From Limnohabitans sp. (GTDB lineage: Bacteria; Pseudomonadota; Gammaproteobacteria; Burkholderiales; Burkholderiaceae_C), in assembly GCF_023910625.1 (NCBI RefSeq), contig NZ_JAAVVW010000002.1:186001-250000 (forward strand): DNA of 64,000 nt, in the 5' to 3' direction. Positions 37,544 through 47,006 of the stretch are shown piece after piece. The notes below the pieces were generated by a model. That model saw only the letters and a program-made list of their open reading frames with translations, was not told the origin of the DNA and made no database searches. How positions within the stretch are numbered: position 1 is the first letter of the stretch; the number at the start of each line of letters is the position of its first letter. Made by a program: the position numbers and the translations under genes.

Positions 37544-38060
37544 GGTGAACTCCAAGTGTCAACCAAGCTGGTGGTCGACTTGTGTTGATTAAATTCCCTA
37601 TTGGGGAGCTGCAAACTTCTGATTTGCAGTAAGACCATGATGCTGTGATTAATCTTGCTGTACATCCAACAGTCGAAGTATTCATTTGGATAGGTGCTCC
37701 ATGAGTGGGTTCTTCTGCTCAAACCGAAGAACCAGTGCCTGATGGCTTCGCCTTCTGCGCCTGATGTGGTCGCGCGGATCAACAAGCACAGCCTGACGCC
37801 CTGATCCAAGGGATCAACCGATGACGCGCCAAGCTTCTGTGGTTTACACAACGCACGCTCAATGACTTCAGTCAAAACCAGGCCGCACGAGAGTTACGCT
37901 TGAGCGTGCTCTCGAAAAGCCAGTGGATATGGAGGGTATTTGGTCGAACTGTGTTGAACACCAAGGTCGACGTCCGGCCCGGTTTTGGGAGCAATGTACC
38001 GGGGGCACAGTCGATGCTTTACAGCTTCGAGTTTGTGGGCACCAGACAGTCCCTGCTCCG
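37544..38060. other. intergenic region upstream of the surface-protein gene
   Basis: 517 bases without a credible gene. It holds two inverted repeats: CTGCAAA/TTTGCAG with a 7-base loop at 37609-37629, in what would be the 5' leader of the surface-protein mRNA, and an interrupted palindrome CGAGAG-TTA-CGCT-TG-AGCG-TG-CTCTCG at 37888-37914. The promoter of the surface-protein gene must lie here, but no strong -35/-10 pair stands out. Confidence 0.5.
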
Positions 38061-39287
38061 TCACTGAACCTGTGCGCTATCGCTGTTTGACAAGAACAGG
38101 GATTGCAAGTCGCTCAAAAAATCAAAGCCTTTTTCGGTGGGCCAGACCCGGTGCAGGTCGCGGCCAATCAAGCCCAATTTTTCGGCTTCTTGCAACCCCG
38201 CCTGGATGCTGGTCATGGCCAGACCCGTGCGGTCCGCATAATCAGCCACAGCAAACCCACCGCGCAGGCGCAAGGCGTTGAGCATGAATTCAAACGGCAA
38301 GTCCTGGCGCGACACCTCGGTGCTTTGCGTGACGGGCTCGCCCTTCATGGCCTGCTGCATGTACAGCGCAGGCTCGCGGTAACGCACTTGGCGCATCACC
38401 CGGTGCGCAAAACTGAGCTTGCTGTGCGCGCCCGCGCCAATGCCCAAATAGTCACCAAACTGCCAATAGTTCAGGTTGTGAGCACACTGATGGCCCGGCT
38501 TGGCATAGGCCGACACTTCGTAACGATCCAAGCCCGCCAAGGCCGTCAACTCGGTGATGCGGTCCATCATCTCGTAGGCCAGATCTTCCTCGGGCAAAGC
38601 GGGCGGGAACTTGGCAAAGACCGTGTTGGGCTCGATGGTCAGGTGGTAGATCGAGATGTGCGGCGGCGCAAAAGCCAAAGCGGTCTGAATGTCTTGCGTG
38701 AGGCCCTCGATCGTTTGGCCAGGCAAGGCGTACATCAGGTCGAGGTTGAAGGTGTCAAACACCTGCGCCGCTTCGGTCACGGCAGCCAGCGCTTGGTCGC
38801 GGTCGTGCACACGGCCCAGGGCTTTGAGGTGCGCATTGTCAAAACTCTGCACGCCAATCGACAAGCGGGTGATGCCGGCTTGGTGAAACGCCTTGAAACG
38901 GTCCTTCTCAAAGGTGCCAGGGTTGGCTTCCATGGTGATTTCGGCTTGGGGTGCCAGGCGCACGCGGGCTCGAATCCCCGAAATCAAACGGTCAATCGCC
39001 TCAGGCGAAAACAAGCTGGGCGTGCCGCCGCCCAAAAACACCGTCTGGATGCTGCGACCCCAAATCAGCGGCAAGCTCGCTTCCAGGTCGGCCAACAGCG
39101 CGTGGATGTAGGCATCTTGTGTCGACACCGGATCTGCACCCTCACGGAACTCGTGCGAGTTGAAGTCGCAATACGGGCACTTCTTGATGCACCAAGGCAG
39201 GTGCACGTACAGAGCAAGCGGCGGCAAGGCGTTCAGTTGCAGCACGCCGGGGCGCATGGCGTGCACAGGGTCCATCATCTGGTTCAT
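38061..39287 (-). CDS. hemW: radical SAM heme chaperone HemW
   Basis: 408 residues. The radical SAM cluster motif CIKKCPYC lies near residue 33, within ALYVHLPWCIKKCPYCDFNS. Then come VFLGGGTPSLFS, EITMEANPGT, RLSIGVQSFD and LDLMYALPGQT, as in the HemN-like family. The C-terminal HemN domain is present (FMLNALRLRGGF). HemW inserts heme into respiratory proteins rather than oxidising coproporphyrinogen. It overlaps the rdgB stop by 4 bases. Confidence 0.92.
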   Translation of the reverse strand: MNQMMDPVHAMRPGVLQLNALPPLALYVHLPWCIKKCPYCDFNSHEFREGADPVSTQDAYIHALLADLEASLPLIWGRSIQTVFLGGGTPSLFSPEAIDRLISGIRARVRLAPQAEITMEANPGTFEKDRFKAFHQAGITRLSIGVQSFDNAHLKALGRVHDRDQALAAVTEAAQVFDTFNLDLMYALPGQTIEGLTQDIQTALAFAPPHISIYHLTIEPNTVFAKFPPALPEEDLAYEMMDRITELTALAGLDRYEVSAYAKPGHQCAHNLNYWQFGDYLGIGAGAHSKLSFAHRVMRQVRYREPALYMQQAMKGEPVTQSTEVSRQDLPFEFMLNALRLRGGFAVADYADRTGLAMTSIQAGLQEAEKLGLIGRDLHRVWPTEKGFDFLSDLQSLFLSNSDSAQVQ

Positions 39288-39907
39288 GGTGCAGCGCTGT
39301 CCAACCAGCGTTCACGCATCAACGTCAGCATGGCTTGCGCAGCGCGGCCCCGGTGGCTGTGGGCGTTTTTCACCTCGGGGGGCAACTCGGCAAAGGTCTT
39401 GCCAAATTCGGGCAAGTACATCACCGGATCAAAGCCAAAACCATTGCTGCCCCGGCGTTCGGGCGTGATCTGCACCACCACCCGGCCCACGGCAATCAAA
39501 GGCTCCGGGTCGTCAGCGCTGCGCACGGCCACCAGGGTGCTGACCATGGCGGCGCGACGCTTTTCAGCAACTTGGATGCCCTGCATTTGCTCCAGCAAAG
39601 CGGTGACGTTGGTGTCATCGCCTTTGGGGTAGCCAAAGCGGGTGGCGTAGTAGGCGGTGTCCACGCCGGGCTGGCCACCAAAAGCATCGACACACAGGCC
39701 CGCGTCATCGGCCAGCGCGGGCATGCCGCTCAACTGTGCGGCATGGCGGGCTTTGGCCAGGGCGTTTTCAACGAATGTCTTGAATGGCTCTGCGGCCTCA
39801 GGAATGTTCAGCTCGGACTGGCGCACCAGCGTCATGTGGAGCGGCGCCAACAGGGTTTGCAGCTCGGCCAGTTTGCCCGCATTGTTGGAGGCGAGAACGA
39901 TTTTCAT
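39284..39907 (-). CDS. rdgB: non-canonical purine NTP pyrophosphatase (RdgB/HAM1)
   Basis: 207 residues from MKIVLASNNAGKLAELQTLL, with TFVENALAKARHAAQLSGMP, ALADDAGLCVDAFGG and GSNGFGFDPVMYLPEFGKTF, then SHRGRAAQAM. It removes ITP/XTP and their deoxy forms from the nucleotide pool. An ATG 9 bases upstream (39916) is possible, but its ribosome site would be too close. Part of an rph-rdgB-hemW operon. Confidence 0.93.
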   Translation of the reverse strand: MKIVLASNNAGKLAELQTLLAPLHMTLVRQSELNIPEAAEPFKTFVENALAKARHAAQLSGMPALADDAGLCVDAFGGQPGVDTAYYATRFGYPKGDDTNVTALLEQMQGIQVAEKRRAAMVSTLVAVRSADDPEPLIAVGRVVVQITPERRGSNGFGFDPVMYLPEFGKTFAELPPEVKNAHSHRGRAAQAMLTLMRERWLDSAAP

Positions 39908-39926
39908 GTGCGCCATCCCCAGTGGT

Positions 39927-40679
39927 TCAGGCGCTGAAAGTCAGGTTCTGAGGCTGGTCGTGCGCCTGCTTTTGCAACTGCACCAACTGCGCAATGCCGT
40001 TTTCGGCCAGCGCCAGCATGCGGTCCATCTCAACGCGGGTAAAAGCCACGCCTTCGGCCGTGCCCTGCACTTCCACAAAGTTGCCCGCGCCGGTCATGAC
40101 CACGTTCATGTCGGTGTCGCAAGCCGAGTCTTCGGGATAGTCCAGGTCCAGCAAAGCGGTGCCGCTTTTCAGGCCTACCGAGATGGCCGCCACGCGGTCC
40201 AGGATGGGGGATTCGGTCAGTTTGCCGGTCGCGATCAACCAGTTCACGGCGTCTTGCGCCGCCACAAAAGCGCCCGTGATGCTGGCCGTGCGGGTGCCGC
40301 CATCGGCCTGCAGCACGTCGCAGTCCAGGTGGATGGTGCGTTCGCCCAGCTTTTTCAGGTCAAACACGGCCCGCAACGATCGGCCAATCAGACGCTGGAT
40401 CTCTTGCGTGCGGCCGCTTTGCTTGCCGCGTGCGGCTTCGCGGTCGCCCCGGGTGTGGGTGGCGCGGGGCAGCATGCCGTATTCGGCCGTGACCCAGCCT
40501 TCGCCGCTGCCCTTTTTGTGGCCCGGCACTTTTTCTTCGACCGAAGCGGTGCACAGCACGCGGGTCTGGCCAAACTCGATCAGGACCGAGCCTTCGGCGT
40601 GGATGGTGTAGCCGCGGGTGATGCGAACAGCGCGCAAAGCGTCGGCAGCGCGGCCGGAACGAACAGAGGTGGATGTCAT
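39927..40679 (-). CDS. rph: ribonuclease PH
   Basis: 250 residues from [20 protein letters not shown]. Contains [40 protein letters not shown] and [20 protein letters not shown], the phosphorolytic 3'-5' exonuclease core used in tRNA 3' maturation. The frame is open to 40757, but the ATG at 40679 matches the family start. It is divergent from yicC, and a CCAAGCCC/GGGCTTGG hairpin at 40764-40784 lies between the two. Confidence 0.94.
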   Translation of the reverse strand: MTSTSVRSGRAADALRAVRITRGYTIHAEGSVLIEFGQTRVLCTASVEEKVPGHKKGSGEGWVTAEYGMLPRATHTRGDREAARGKQSGRTQEIQRLIGRSLRAVFDLKKLGERTIHLDCDVLQADGGTRTASITGAFVAAQDAVNWLIATGKLTESPILDRVAAISVGLKSGTALLDLDYPEDSACDTDMNVVMTGAGNFVEVQGTAEGVAFTRVEMDRMLALAENGIAQLVQLQKQAHDQPQNLTFSA

Positions 40680-40840
40680 GGGTGAGTCTTTTGCGAGTGG
40701 TGTGATGCTGGCCTCGGCAAGAGGCATGGGCGAGTTTGCGATAATGCCGTGTTTCATGCTTTGCCAAGCCCTTCAAGGGCTTGGGTTCAGGCAATTGCCC
40801 CAAGCCGGTGTTCGGCCTGCGGCGCGAAGGAACCAGTTCA

Positions 40841-41758
40841 ATGTCAGTTTACAGTATGACCGGCTACGCCAGCGTGCAGCACAGCCCGCTGCCCGCAGAC
40901 GGCGAAGCCCCCGCCAGCGCGGCCTCCACCGCTCGCCTGGGGCTTGAAATCCGCTCGGTCAACAGCCGCTTCCTCGACCTGAGTTTTCGCTTGCCCGAAG
41001 AACTGCGCCAGCTCGAACCCGGCCTGCGCGAGCTGATCACGCGCCAGATCAAACGCGGCAAAGTCGAAGTGCGCGCCAGCCAAGACGGCGGAGATGGTGC
41101 CACCCTGCAAGCACCCAACCACCAAACCCTGCAAAAAATCGCGGCCTTGCAAGAAAAAATTCAAGATTGGTTGCCCAGTGCCCGTGGCCTGAGCGTGGCC
41201 GATGTGCTGCGCATGAGCGCTGGCAGTTCGGGCCAAGCCGCCCTTGACGAAGCCGCCTGGATGCAACTGGCCACCCAAGTGGTGGACGCCCTGCGCGAAG
41301 CCCGCGCCCGAGAGGGTGCGCGCCTGACCACGATGCTGCAAGGCCACATTGCACTGCTGCGCAGCCTGGCCGAACTGGCCGTGCCCCTGGTGCCCCAATT
41401 GGTGGAACAACAGCGCCAGCGCTTTTTGGAGCGCTGGAAAGACGCGATGGCTCTGGCCGATGGCAGCCACCTACCCGAAGCCGCGCAAGACCGGGCCCTC
41501 ACCGAAGCCACCGCTTTTGCCATCCGCATCGACGTGGCCGAGGAGCTGACCCGCTTGCGCTCACACCTGGACGAACTCGGCCGCCTGCTCACCAAGGGCG
41601 GTGACATTGGCAAACGCCTGGACTTCTTGATTCAGGAGCTGCACCGCGAGGCCAACACCTTGGGCTCCAAATCGGCCGTGCTGGAGATGACGCGCATCTC
41701 GGTCGACATGAAGGTGCTGATCGAGCAAATGCGCGAACAAGTCCAGAACATCGAATAA
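40841..41758 (+). CDS. yicC: YicC-family endoribonuclease-like protein
   Basis: 305 residues from [20 protein letters not shown], preceded by GAAGGA. The family ends are clear: N-terminal [26 protein letters not shown], and C-terminal [20 protein letters not shown] with [16 protein letters not shown]. coli YicC is linked to RNA turnover. It lies 11 bases before gmk. Confidence 0.9.
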   Translation: MSVYSMTGYASVQHSPLPADGEAPASAASTARLGLEIRSVNSRFLDLSFRLPEELRQLEPGLRELITRQIKRGKVEVRASQDGGDGATLQAPNHQTLQKIAALQEKIQDWLPSARGLSVADVLRMSAGSSGQAALDEAAWMQLATQVVDALREARAREGARLTTMLQGHIALLRSLAELAVPLVPQLVEQQRQRFLERWKDAMALADGSHLPEAAQDRALTEATAFAIRIDVAEELTRLRSHLDELGRLLTKGGDIGKRLDFLIQELHREANTLGSKSAVLEMTRISVDMKVLIEQMREQVQNIE

Positions 41759-41769
41759 AGAGCTTCCCT

Positions 41770-42390
41770 ATGGATTACCCCGGAAACCTGTTTGTCGTGG
41801 CCGCCCCCAGCGGGGCTGGCAAATCCAGCCTGGTCAAGGCCTTGATGGAGCTGGATTCGCGCGTACACCCCACCGTCTCACACACCACCCGCGCCCCACG
41901 GGGCCAGGAAAAACATGGGCGCGAGTACTTTTTTGCTTCGGCACAAGAGTTTGACGCCATGGTGCTAGGCGACGCATTTGTCGAATGGGCCCATGTACAC
42001 GGCCAGCGCTACGGGACCTCGAAAAAGATGATCGAGGAACGCATGGCGCAAGGTACAGACGTGATTTTGGAGATCGATTACCAGGGTGCCCTGCAGATCC
42101 AAAAGATGTACGCCAACGCGGTGCTGATTTTCATCTTGCCGCCGAGTTGGGAAGAATTGCACTCGCGCCTAGAGCGCCGGGGCGAGGACTCGCCGGAGAT
42201 CATCGAGCTGCGCTTGCAAAACGCTGCAGTTGAAATGGCACAGGCCCGGGAATTCGACTTCGTTATAATCAATGAAGTATTTGACCGTGCCCTGTTTGAC
42301 CTCAAAGCGATTGTTCATGCCCAGCGGCTCAAGTACCATGTGCAGCGCCGCGCCCGGCCTGACACCTTCCAAGCGCTCAAAATCGGCTGA
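41770..42390 (+). CDS. gmk: guanylate kinase
   Basis: 206 residues with P-loop APSGAGKSS at residues 12-20, then [20 protein letters not shown] and [16 protein letters not shown]. It phosphorylates GMP to GDP, and so feeds the ppGpp pathway encoded two genes downstream. It forms a yicC-gmk-rpoZ-spoT cluster typical of Burkholderiales. Confidence 0.96.
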   Translation: MDYPGNLFVVAAPSGAGKSSLVKALMELDSRVHPTVSHTTRAPRGQEKHGREYFFASAQEFDAMVLGDAFVEWAHVHGQRYGTSKKMIEERMAQGTDVILEIDYQGALQIQKMYANAVLIFILPPSWEELHSRLERRGEDSPEIIELRLQNAAVEMAQAREFDFVIINEVFDRALFDLKAIVHAQRLKYHVQRRARPDTFQALKIG

Positions 42391-42422
42391 ATTCCGTTCA
42401 GCATATCTCAAGGAAAACCATC

Positions 42423-42623
42423 ATGGCTCGCATCACTGTTGAAGACTGCCTGGAACAAATTCCGAACCGCTTTCAGCTGGTTTTGGTCGCCACTTACCGT
42501 GCTCGCATGCTGAGCCAGGGCCACACCCCTCGCATTGAGAGCAAAAACAAACCCGGTGTCACTGCACTGCGAGAGATTGCTGCAGGCAAAGTCGGAATCG
42601 AGATGCTCAAACGCGTGACTTGA
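42423..42623 (+). CDS. rpoZ: RNA polymerase omega subunit
   Basis: 66 residues, [20 protein letters not shown] then [31 protein letters not shown]. This is the standard length and start. It helps assemble the polymerase and forms part of a ppGpp binding site. AAGGAAAAC precedes the start, 33 bases after gmk. Confidence 0.96.
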   Translation: MARITVEDCLEQIPNRFQLVLVATYRARMLSQGHTPRIESKNKPGVTALREIAAGKVGIEMLKRVT

Positions 42624-42679
42624 ATTTGAACCGCTGAGAGGGTCTGGCCCGAACCAGATGCCCAACCTCACCACAAAAC

Positions 42680-42703
42680 GCCCCAGTGATGGGGCTTTTT
42701 TTT
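42680..42703 (+). terminator. intrinsic terminator after rpoZ
   Basis: GCCCCA-GTGA-TGGGGC (42680-42695) is followed by eight T. It sits between rpoZ and spoT and should end most yicC-gmk-rpoZ transcripts, leaving spoT either to read-through or to its own promoter. Confidence 0.9.
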
Positions 42704-42745
42704 GGATTTTTTCAAGCCCGCCAAAGCTTACGTTACATTGATGCC

Positions 42746-45016
42746 ATGAGCGCCGTCCTCCCGAAAACTCCCAAAGCAGGCTCCAGTCGCCCCAAAGCGC
42801 CGGACCCGGCGGCTGCCAATGCGGCCGCCGCCAGCTTTGCTGTGCTGGAGGCGCAACTGGGATACCTGAGCGAATCAGACACCGACATGGTGCGCCGCGC
42901 CTACAAATATGCCGACGAAGCCCACCTGGGCCAGATGCGCAAAAGTGGCGAGCCCTATATCACTCACCCCATCGCAGTGGCTGGTTTGTGCGCCGAATGG
43001 AGGCTCGATGCTCAGGCTCTGGCCGCCGCGCTGCTGCACGACGCCATGGAAGACTGTGGCGTCACCAAAATGGCGTTGATCGAGCGCTTTGGTTCGCCCG
43101 TAGCCGAGTTGGTGGATGGCTTGACCAAACTTGAAAGGCTCGAATTCAACACCCGTGAAGAAAATCAGGCCGAATCTTTTCGCAAAATGCTCCTGGCCAT
43201 GGCACGCGATGTGCGTGTCATTCTGATCAAGCTGGCCGACCGAACCCACAACATGCGCACCATGTCCGATATGCCGCGCAGCAAATGGGGGCGCATTGCA
43301 TCCGAGACACTGGAAATTTATGCACCGATTGCACACCGTTTGGGTCTGAACCAGATCTACCGCGAACTGCAAGACCTGTCGTTCAAACACCTGCTGCCCT
43401 GGCGCTATGCCGTGCTCTCCAAAGCCGTATCACGCGCACGCAACCGTCGACGCGACTTGATTCAAAAAGTTCAAGCAGACGTAGAGGATTTTTTTGCGCA
43501 GGCTCACATGGAAGTGCGCGTCAGTGGTCGCGAAAAAACGCTTTACTCCATCTACAAAAAGATGGATGAAAAGCACCTGAGCTTTGCACAGGTGACTGAC
43601 ATTTACGGTTTTCGTTTGATCGTGCCCTCTGTCATCGACTGCTACACCGCTTTGGGTTTATTGCACCAAATCTACAAACCCGTGCCTGGCAAGTTCAAGG
43701 ACCACATCGCGATTGCCAAAGTCAACGGCTACCAATCGCTGCACACCACTTTGGTAGGCCCTTCCGGCGTGAACGTCGAGTTCCAGATGCGCACCGAGCC
43801 CATGCACTTGGTGGCTGAGTCGGGCGTGGCGGCGCACTGGCTTTACAAAGAACATGAGTCGGCCAGCGCTCAATCCGAACGCCTGGGTACACAATGGCTT
43901 CAGTCACTGCTCGACATCCAGACCGAAACCCGCGACGCTGCTGAATTTTGGGATCATGTCAAGGTCGACCTGTTTCCAGACGCAGTCTATGTGTTCACGC
44001 CCAAGAGCCAGATCATGGCCTTGCCGCGCGGAGCCACTGTAGTGGACTTTGCTTACGCCATCCACAGCCGTATCGGCGATCACGCCATGGCTGCACGCAT
44101 CAACGGCGACCAGGCTCCCTTACGCACCGAGCTGAAAAACGGCGATGTGGTCGAAGTCATCACCGCCCCTGTATCGGCCCCCAACCCTGCCTGGCTGGGT
44201 TTCGTGCGCACCGGACGAGCTCGTTCCAAAATTCGACACCACCTCAAGAACATGGCGCAAACCGAGTCGGTGAACTTGGGCGAAAAGTTGCTTTCGCAAG
44301 CGATGCGCGCTGAGGGAATCCAGCAACTACCCGCCAACGATGACGCCCACCATGCGCTCTGGGAAAAACTGCTGCGCTTCACTGGCAACCGCAGCCTTCA
44401 AGACTTGCTGATGGACATCGGTTTGGGAAAACGGATTGCCAACATCGTGGCCAAACGTCTCACTGCCTTGCTATCGGAAATGGGCCAAAAACCTGATGCT
44501 TTGTTGCTCACGCGTGAGCGATTCACCGCCGATGAATCCATATCACAAGGGGCGATCATCCTGGATGGAAGTGAAAACGCATCGGTGGTCTTTTCTCGTT
44601 GCTGTCGCCCTCTGCCTGGTGACGACATCGTGGGCTATTTAGGTCGTGGCGAAGGCCTGGCCGTGCACACCAGGGACTGCGCGACTGCCCGCAAGCTCGA
44701 ACACAAAGACAGCGAGCGCTTCATTGGTGTGGAATGGTCTGATGAGTTGACGCGAAGCTTTGAAACCGCCATCAATGTCACCGTGGTGAACGGTAAGGGA
44801 GTACTGGCCCGCGTCGCTGGTGCCATGGCCAGCGCTGAGACCGACATCGTCCACGTGGACATGGGGCAAGAAACACCTCAGGACACGGCTGAATTGAAGT
44901 TTGTGATCGCAGTGCATGACACTGCCCATCTGGAACAAGTGTTGCGTCACCTCAAACGCACACCTTCGGTCATCAAGGCAGAGCGGCAAACCCACAAAGG
45001 TAACTTGGCCCATTGA
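42746..45016 (+). CDS. spoT: bifunctional (p)ppGpp synthetase/hydrolase SpoT
   Basis: 756 residues. The hydrolase HD domain is intact (LLHDAMEDCG with His-Asp near residue 98, KLADRTHNMRT). The synthetase domain has YSIYKKMDEKHLSFAQVTDI, YGFRLIVPSVIDCYTALG and FKDHIAIAKVNGYQSLHTTL, with the FKD type of motif found in bifunctional enzymes rather than the acidic RelA type. TGS (YVFTPKSQIMALPRGATVVD) and a C-terminal ACT domain follow. The start is set at 42746, and the frame is open to 42686 over the terminator. Confidence 0.94.
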   Translation: MSAVLPKTPKAGSSRPKAPDPAAANAAAASFAVLEAQLGYLSESDTDMVRRAYKYADEAHLGQMRKSGEPYITHPIAVAGLCAEWRLDAQALAAALLHDAMEDCGVTKMALIERFGSPVAELVDGLTKLERLEFNTREENQAESFRKMLLAMARDVRVILIKLADRTHNMRTMSDMPRSKWGRIASETLEIYAPIAHRLGLNQIYRELQDLSFKHLLPWRYAVLSKAVSRARNRRRDLIQKVQADVEDFFAQAHMEVRVSGREKTLYSIYKKMDEKHLSFAQVTDIYGFRLIVPSVIDCYTALGLLHQIYKPVPGKFKDHIAIAKVNGYQSLHTTLVGPSGVNVEFQMRTEPMHLVAESGVAAHWLYKEHESASAQSERLGTQWLQSLLDIQTETRDAAEFWDHVKVDLFPDAVYVFTPKSQIMALPRGATVVDFAYAIHSRIGDHAMAARINGDQAPLRTELKNGDVVEVITAPVSAPNPAWLGFVRTGRARSKIRHHLKNMAQTESVNLGEKLLSQAMRAEGIQQLPANDDAHHALWEKLLRFTGNRSLQDLLMDIGLGKRIANIVAKRLTALLSEMGQKPDALLLTRERFTADESISQGAIILDGSENASVVFSRCCRPLPGDDIVGYLGRGEGLAVHTRDCATARKLEHKDSERFIGVEWSDELTRSFETAINVTVVNGKGVLARVAGAMASAETDIVHVDMGQETPQDTAELKFVIAVHDTAHLEQVLRHLKRTPSVIKAERQTHKGNLAH

Positions 45017-45025
45017 CCAGGTGGC

Positions 45026-45571
45026 TCAAGCCGGGCTGGGGTAGGACACTTTCAAAACCTCAATGCGCAGCACGCCTGCTGGGGTGAGCAATTTGAGCTC
45101 GTCGCCTTCTCTTGATTTGAGCAAGGTGCGGGCGATCGGCGACACCCAACTGACCTGGCCACACAAGCTGTCGGCCTCGTCGATGCCCAAGATGGTCACC
45201 CTGCGCTCGGTGCCCGATGCTTCGACATACGTGACCGTGGCGCCAAAAAACACTTGGTCGCTGCCGTGGTGTACCGCAGGATCAACGACTTCGGCCAGCT
45301 CGAGTCGCCGGGTTAAGAAACGGATGCGGCGGTCGATTTCACGCAGTCGTTTTTTGCCATAAAGGTAGTCACCGTTTTCGGAGCGGTCGCCGTTGCTGGC
45401 GGCCCAGTGCACGACTTCCACCACCTTGGGGCGCTCGTCATCGATCAAGGCAAACAACTCGGCTCTCATGGCCGCATAGCCCTGACGGGTCATGTAATTG
45501 CGCGCACCCGCAGGCAAGGCGGGCAAGCCCAATTCTTCGTCGTCAGATTCTGGGGGTGTGGTTTGGCTCAT
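45026..45571 (-). CDS. greB: transcription elongation factor GreB
   Basis: About 181 residues from MSQTTPPESDDEELGLPALP. The Gre core has NYMTRQGYAAMRAELFALID, VVEVVHWAASNGDRSENGDY and YGKKRLREIDRRIRFLTRRL (the GreB-specific coiled coil), and a C-terminal FKBP-like domain (VSWVSPIARTLLKSREGDEL). It rescues backtracked polymerase. An ATG two codons upstream (45577) is equally usable. It converges with spoT. Confidence 0.92.
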   Translation of the reverse strand: MSQTTPPESDDEELGLPALPAGARNYMTRQGYAAMRAELFALIDDERPKVVEVVHWAASNGDRSENGDYLYGKKRLREIDRRIRFLTRRLELAEVVDPAVHHGSDQVFFGATVTYVEASGTERRVTILGIDEADSLCGQVSWVSPIARTLLKSREGDELKLLTPAGVLRIEVLKVSYPSPA

Positions 45572-45577
45572 GGTCAT

Positions 45578-45686
45578 TGACCCAATCGGCATAGGGGGCC
45601 TCCGGTAGGAGGCACCCCTGCCACACCACCCGGCATGCGGGTCCGCACCGGGCGGTTCGAGAGCTTGAGGTTCATGGGCAGGTCCT
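45578..45686. other. hairpin-rich remnant between greB and IS256 copy 2
   Basis: Three stem-loops occur in succession: GGGG-GCCTCC-GGTA-GGAGGC-A-CCCC (45594-45618), ACCCG-GCATG-CGGGT (45628-45642) and CCGC-ACCGG-GCGG (45643-45655), followed by GGTTCGAGAGCTTGAGG. The density of structure suggests a piece of a structured mobile RNA, perhaps group II intron related, cut by the IS. The identity is uncertain. Confidence 0.4.
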
Positions 45687-47006
45687 GAGGGTGTACGGCA
45701 TTTTGTGTAAACGGGGCTGAGATCAGTCATTGGGCATCCTGCCTTCGAACTGAATGGTAAACCGGGTCAATGCGGCTTTCCAATCTCTGAGCGGCATCGT
45801 CCACTTCTTGCTGATGTTGTTCAGCGCCAGGTAGAACAATTTCAGCAATGCCTCATCGCTGGGGAACGAGCCCCGGCTCTTGGTCACCTTGCGCAGACTC
45901 ATGTTCACCGACTCGATGGCGTTGGTCGTGTAAATGATCCGCCGAATCTCTGGAGGATATTCAAAGAACGGCACGATCCGCTCCCAGTTGCTGCACCACG
46001 ATTTCTCAATGGTCGGGTAGTCAGCGCCCCATTTTTCTTCGAATTCCTGCAGCCGCAGCACGGCATCATCCGCAGTTGCGCTGCTGTAGATGGTCTTCAG
46101 GTCTGCGGCCACCACTTTGCGCATCTTCCAGCTCACATAGTTCAGGCTGTGGCGCACCATGTGCACCAGACACAGCTGCACCGCCGTTTGCGGATATACA
46201 GCCTCTATTGCCTCGGGAAAGCCCTTCAAACCATCCACGCAGGCGATGAAGATGTCAGCCACGCCCCGGTTCTTGAGCTCCGTGACCACCTGCAGCCAGA
46301 ACTTGGCCCCTTCGGTCTGGGCAATCCACAGCCCCAGAATTTCCTTCTCGCCCGCCATGTTGATGCCCAAGGCCAGATATACGGCCTTGTTGCGCACCAC
46401 GCCTGAGTCACGGGTTTTGACGTGGATGCAGTCCAGGTAAACGATCGGGTACAGCGCATCCAGTGGACGCGCCTGCCAAGCCTTGACCTCGTCCATGACG
46501 GCATCCGTAACCGATGAGATCAGCGTGGGCGACACCTCGGTGCCATACATTTCCTGGAGATGCCCCTGAATCTCACGTACCGTCATGCCTCGGGCATACA
46601 GGGACAAAATCTTGTCATCAAAACCCGTCCAGCGCGTCTGGTGCTTGGGCACGATCTGCGGCTCAAAGCTGGCGTGGCGATCACGGGGGATATCAATGGG
46701 CAGCTCGCCAAAGTCGCCTTTGAGGGTCTTTTTGCTTTTGCCGTTGCGGGCATTGCCAGCGGCGTTGGCCACGCTGGCATTCTTGGTGTGACCCAAGTGC
46801 TCGGTCATCTCGGCTTCCAAAGCGCGCCCCACAAGGCGCTTGGTCAGCTGCTTGAGCAGGCCGTTCTCGCCGATGAGGTCTTCAGGTTTTTTATAGCCAG
46901 CGAGCAGCTGGTCGATCAATTCGTTGCTGACGGTCATGGTTCATCTTTCTGGATGTTCGGCAGTTTCCTGCCATTTGACCGTTTACACAAAATTTAGGAC
47001 ACCCTC
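45687..47006 (-). mobile_element. IS256-family element, copy 2, full length (1320 bp)
   Basis: The terminal repeats are GAGGGTGTACGGCATTTTGT at the left and the mirror of GAGGGTGTCCTAAATTTTGT at the right. The 404-residue transposase inside is intact. The bases flanking the two ends (GCAGGTCCT left, ACTGTTGAC right) do not match, so no 8-9 bp duplication is present. The right end directly truncates a P4-type integrase gene. Confidence 0.93.
45723..46937 (-). CDS. IS256-family transposase (copy 2)
   Basis: 404 residues with the Transposase_mut domain. The DDE residues are the Asp in PIVYLDCIHVK, the Asp in IACVDGLKGFPEAI and the Glu in YTTNAIESVNMSLRK. It differs from copy 3 by a few residues (for example LVGRALEAEM here, LVERALEAEM there; TIEKSW here, TIVKSW there). 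It should be active. Confidence 0.95.
   Translation of the reverse strand: MTVSNELIDQLLAGYKKPEDLIGENGLLKQLTKRLVGRALEAEMTEHLGHTKNASVANAAGNARNGKSKKTLKGDFGELPIDIPRDRHASFEPQIVPKHQTRWTGFDDKILSLYARGMTVREIQGHLQEMYGTEVSPTLISSVTDAVMDEVKAWQARPLDALYPIVYLDCIHVKTRDSGVVRNKAVYLALGINMAGEKEILGLWIAQTEGAKFWLQVVTELKNRGVADIFIACVDGLKGFPEAIEAVYPQTAVQLCLVHMVRHSLNYVSWKMRKVVAADLKTIYSSATADDAVLRLQEFEEKWGADYPTIEKSWCSNWERIVPFFEYPPEIRRIIYTTNAIESVNMSLRKVTKSRGSFPSDEALLKLFYLALNNISKKWTMPLRDWKAALTRFTIQFEGRMPND

Noticed and set aside
37384..37875. 163-codon minus-strand open frame upstream of the surface-protein gene
   Set aside because: Overlaps the start of the well-supported surface-protein gene in another frame and has no ribosome site or family features.
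38103..39632. 509-codon plus-strand open frame
   Set aside because: It runs antisense through hemW and rdgB, both of which show clear family motifs. It is His/Arg/Gln-rich as expected from the complement of high-GC coding DNA.
45026..45730. Longer greB reading frame starting inside IS256
   Set aside because: The first about 50 codons come from the IS end and the hairpin-rich remnant. The conserved GreB protein begins near 45571.
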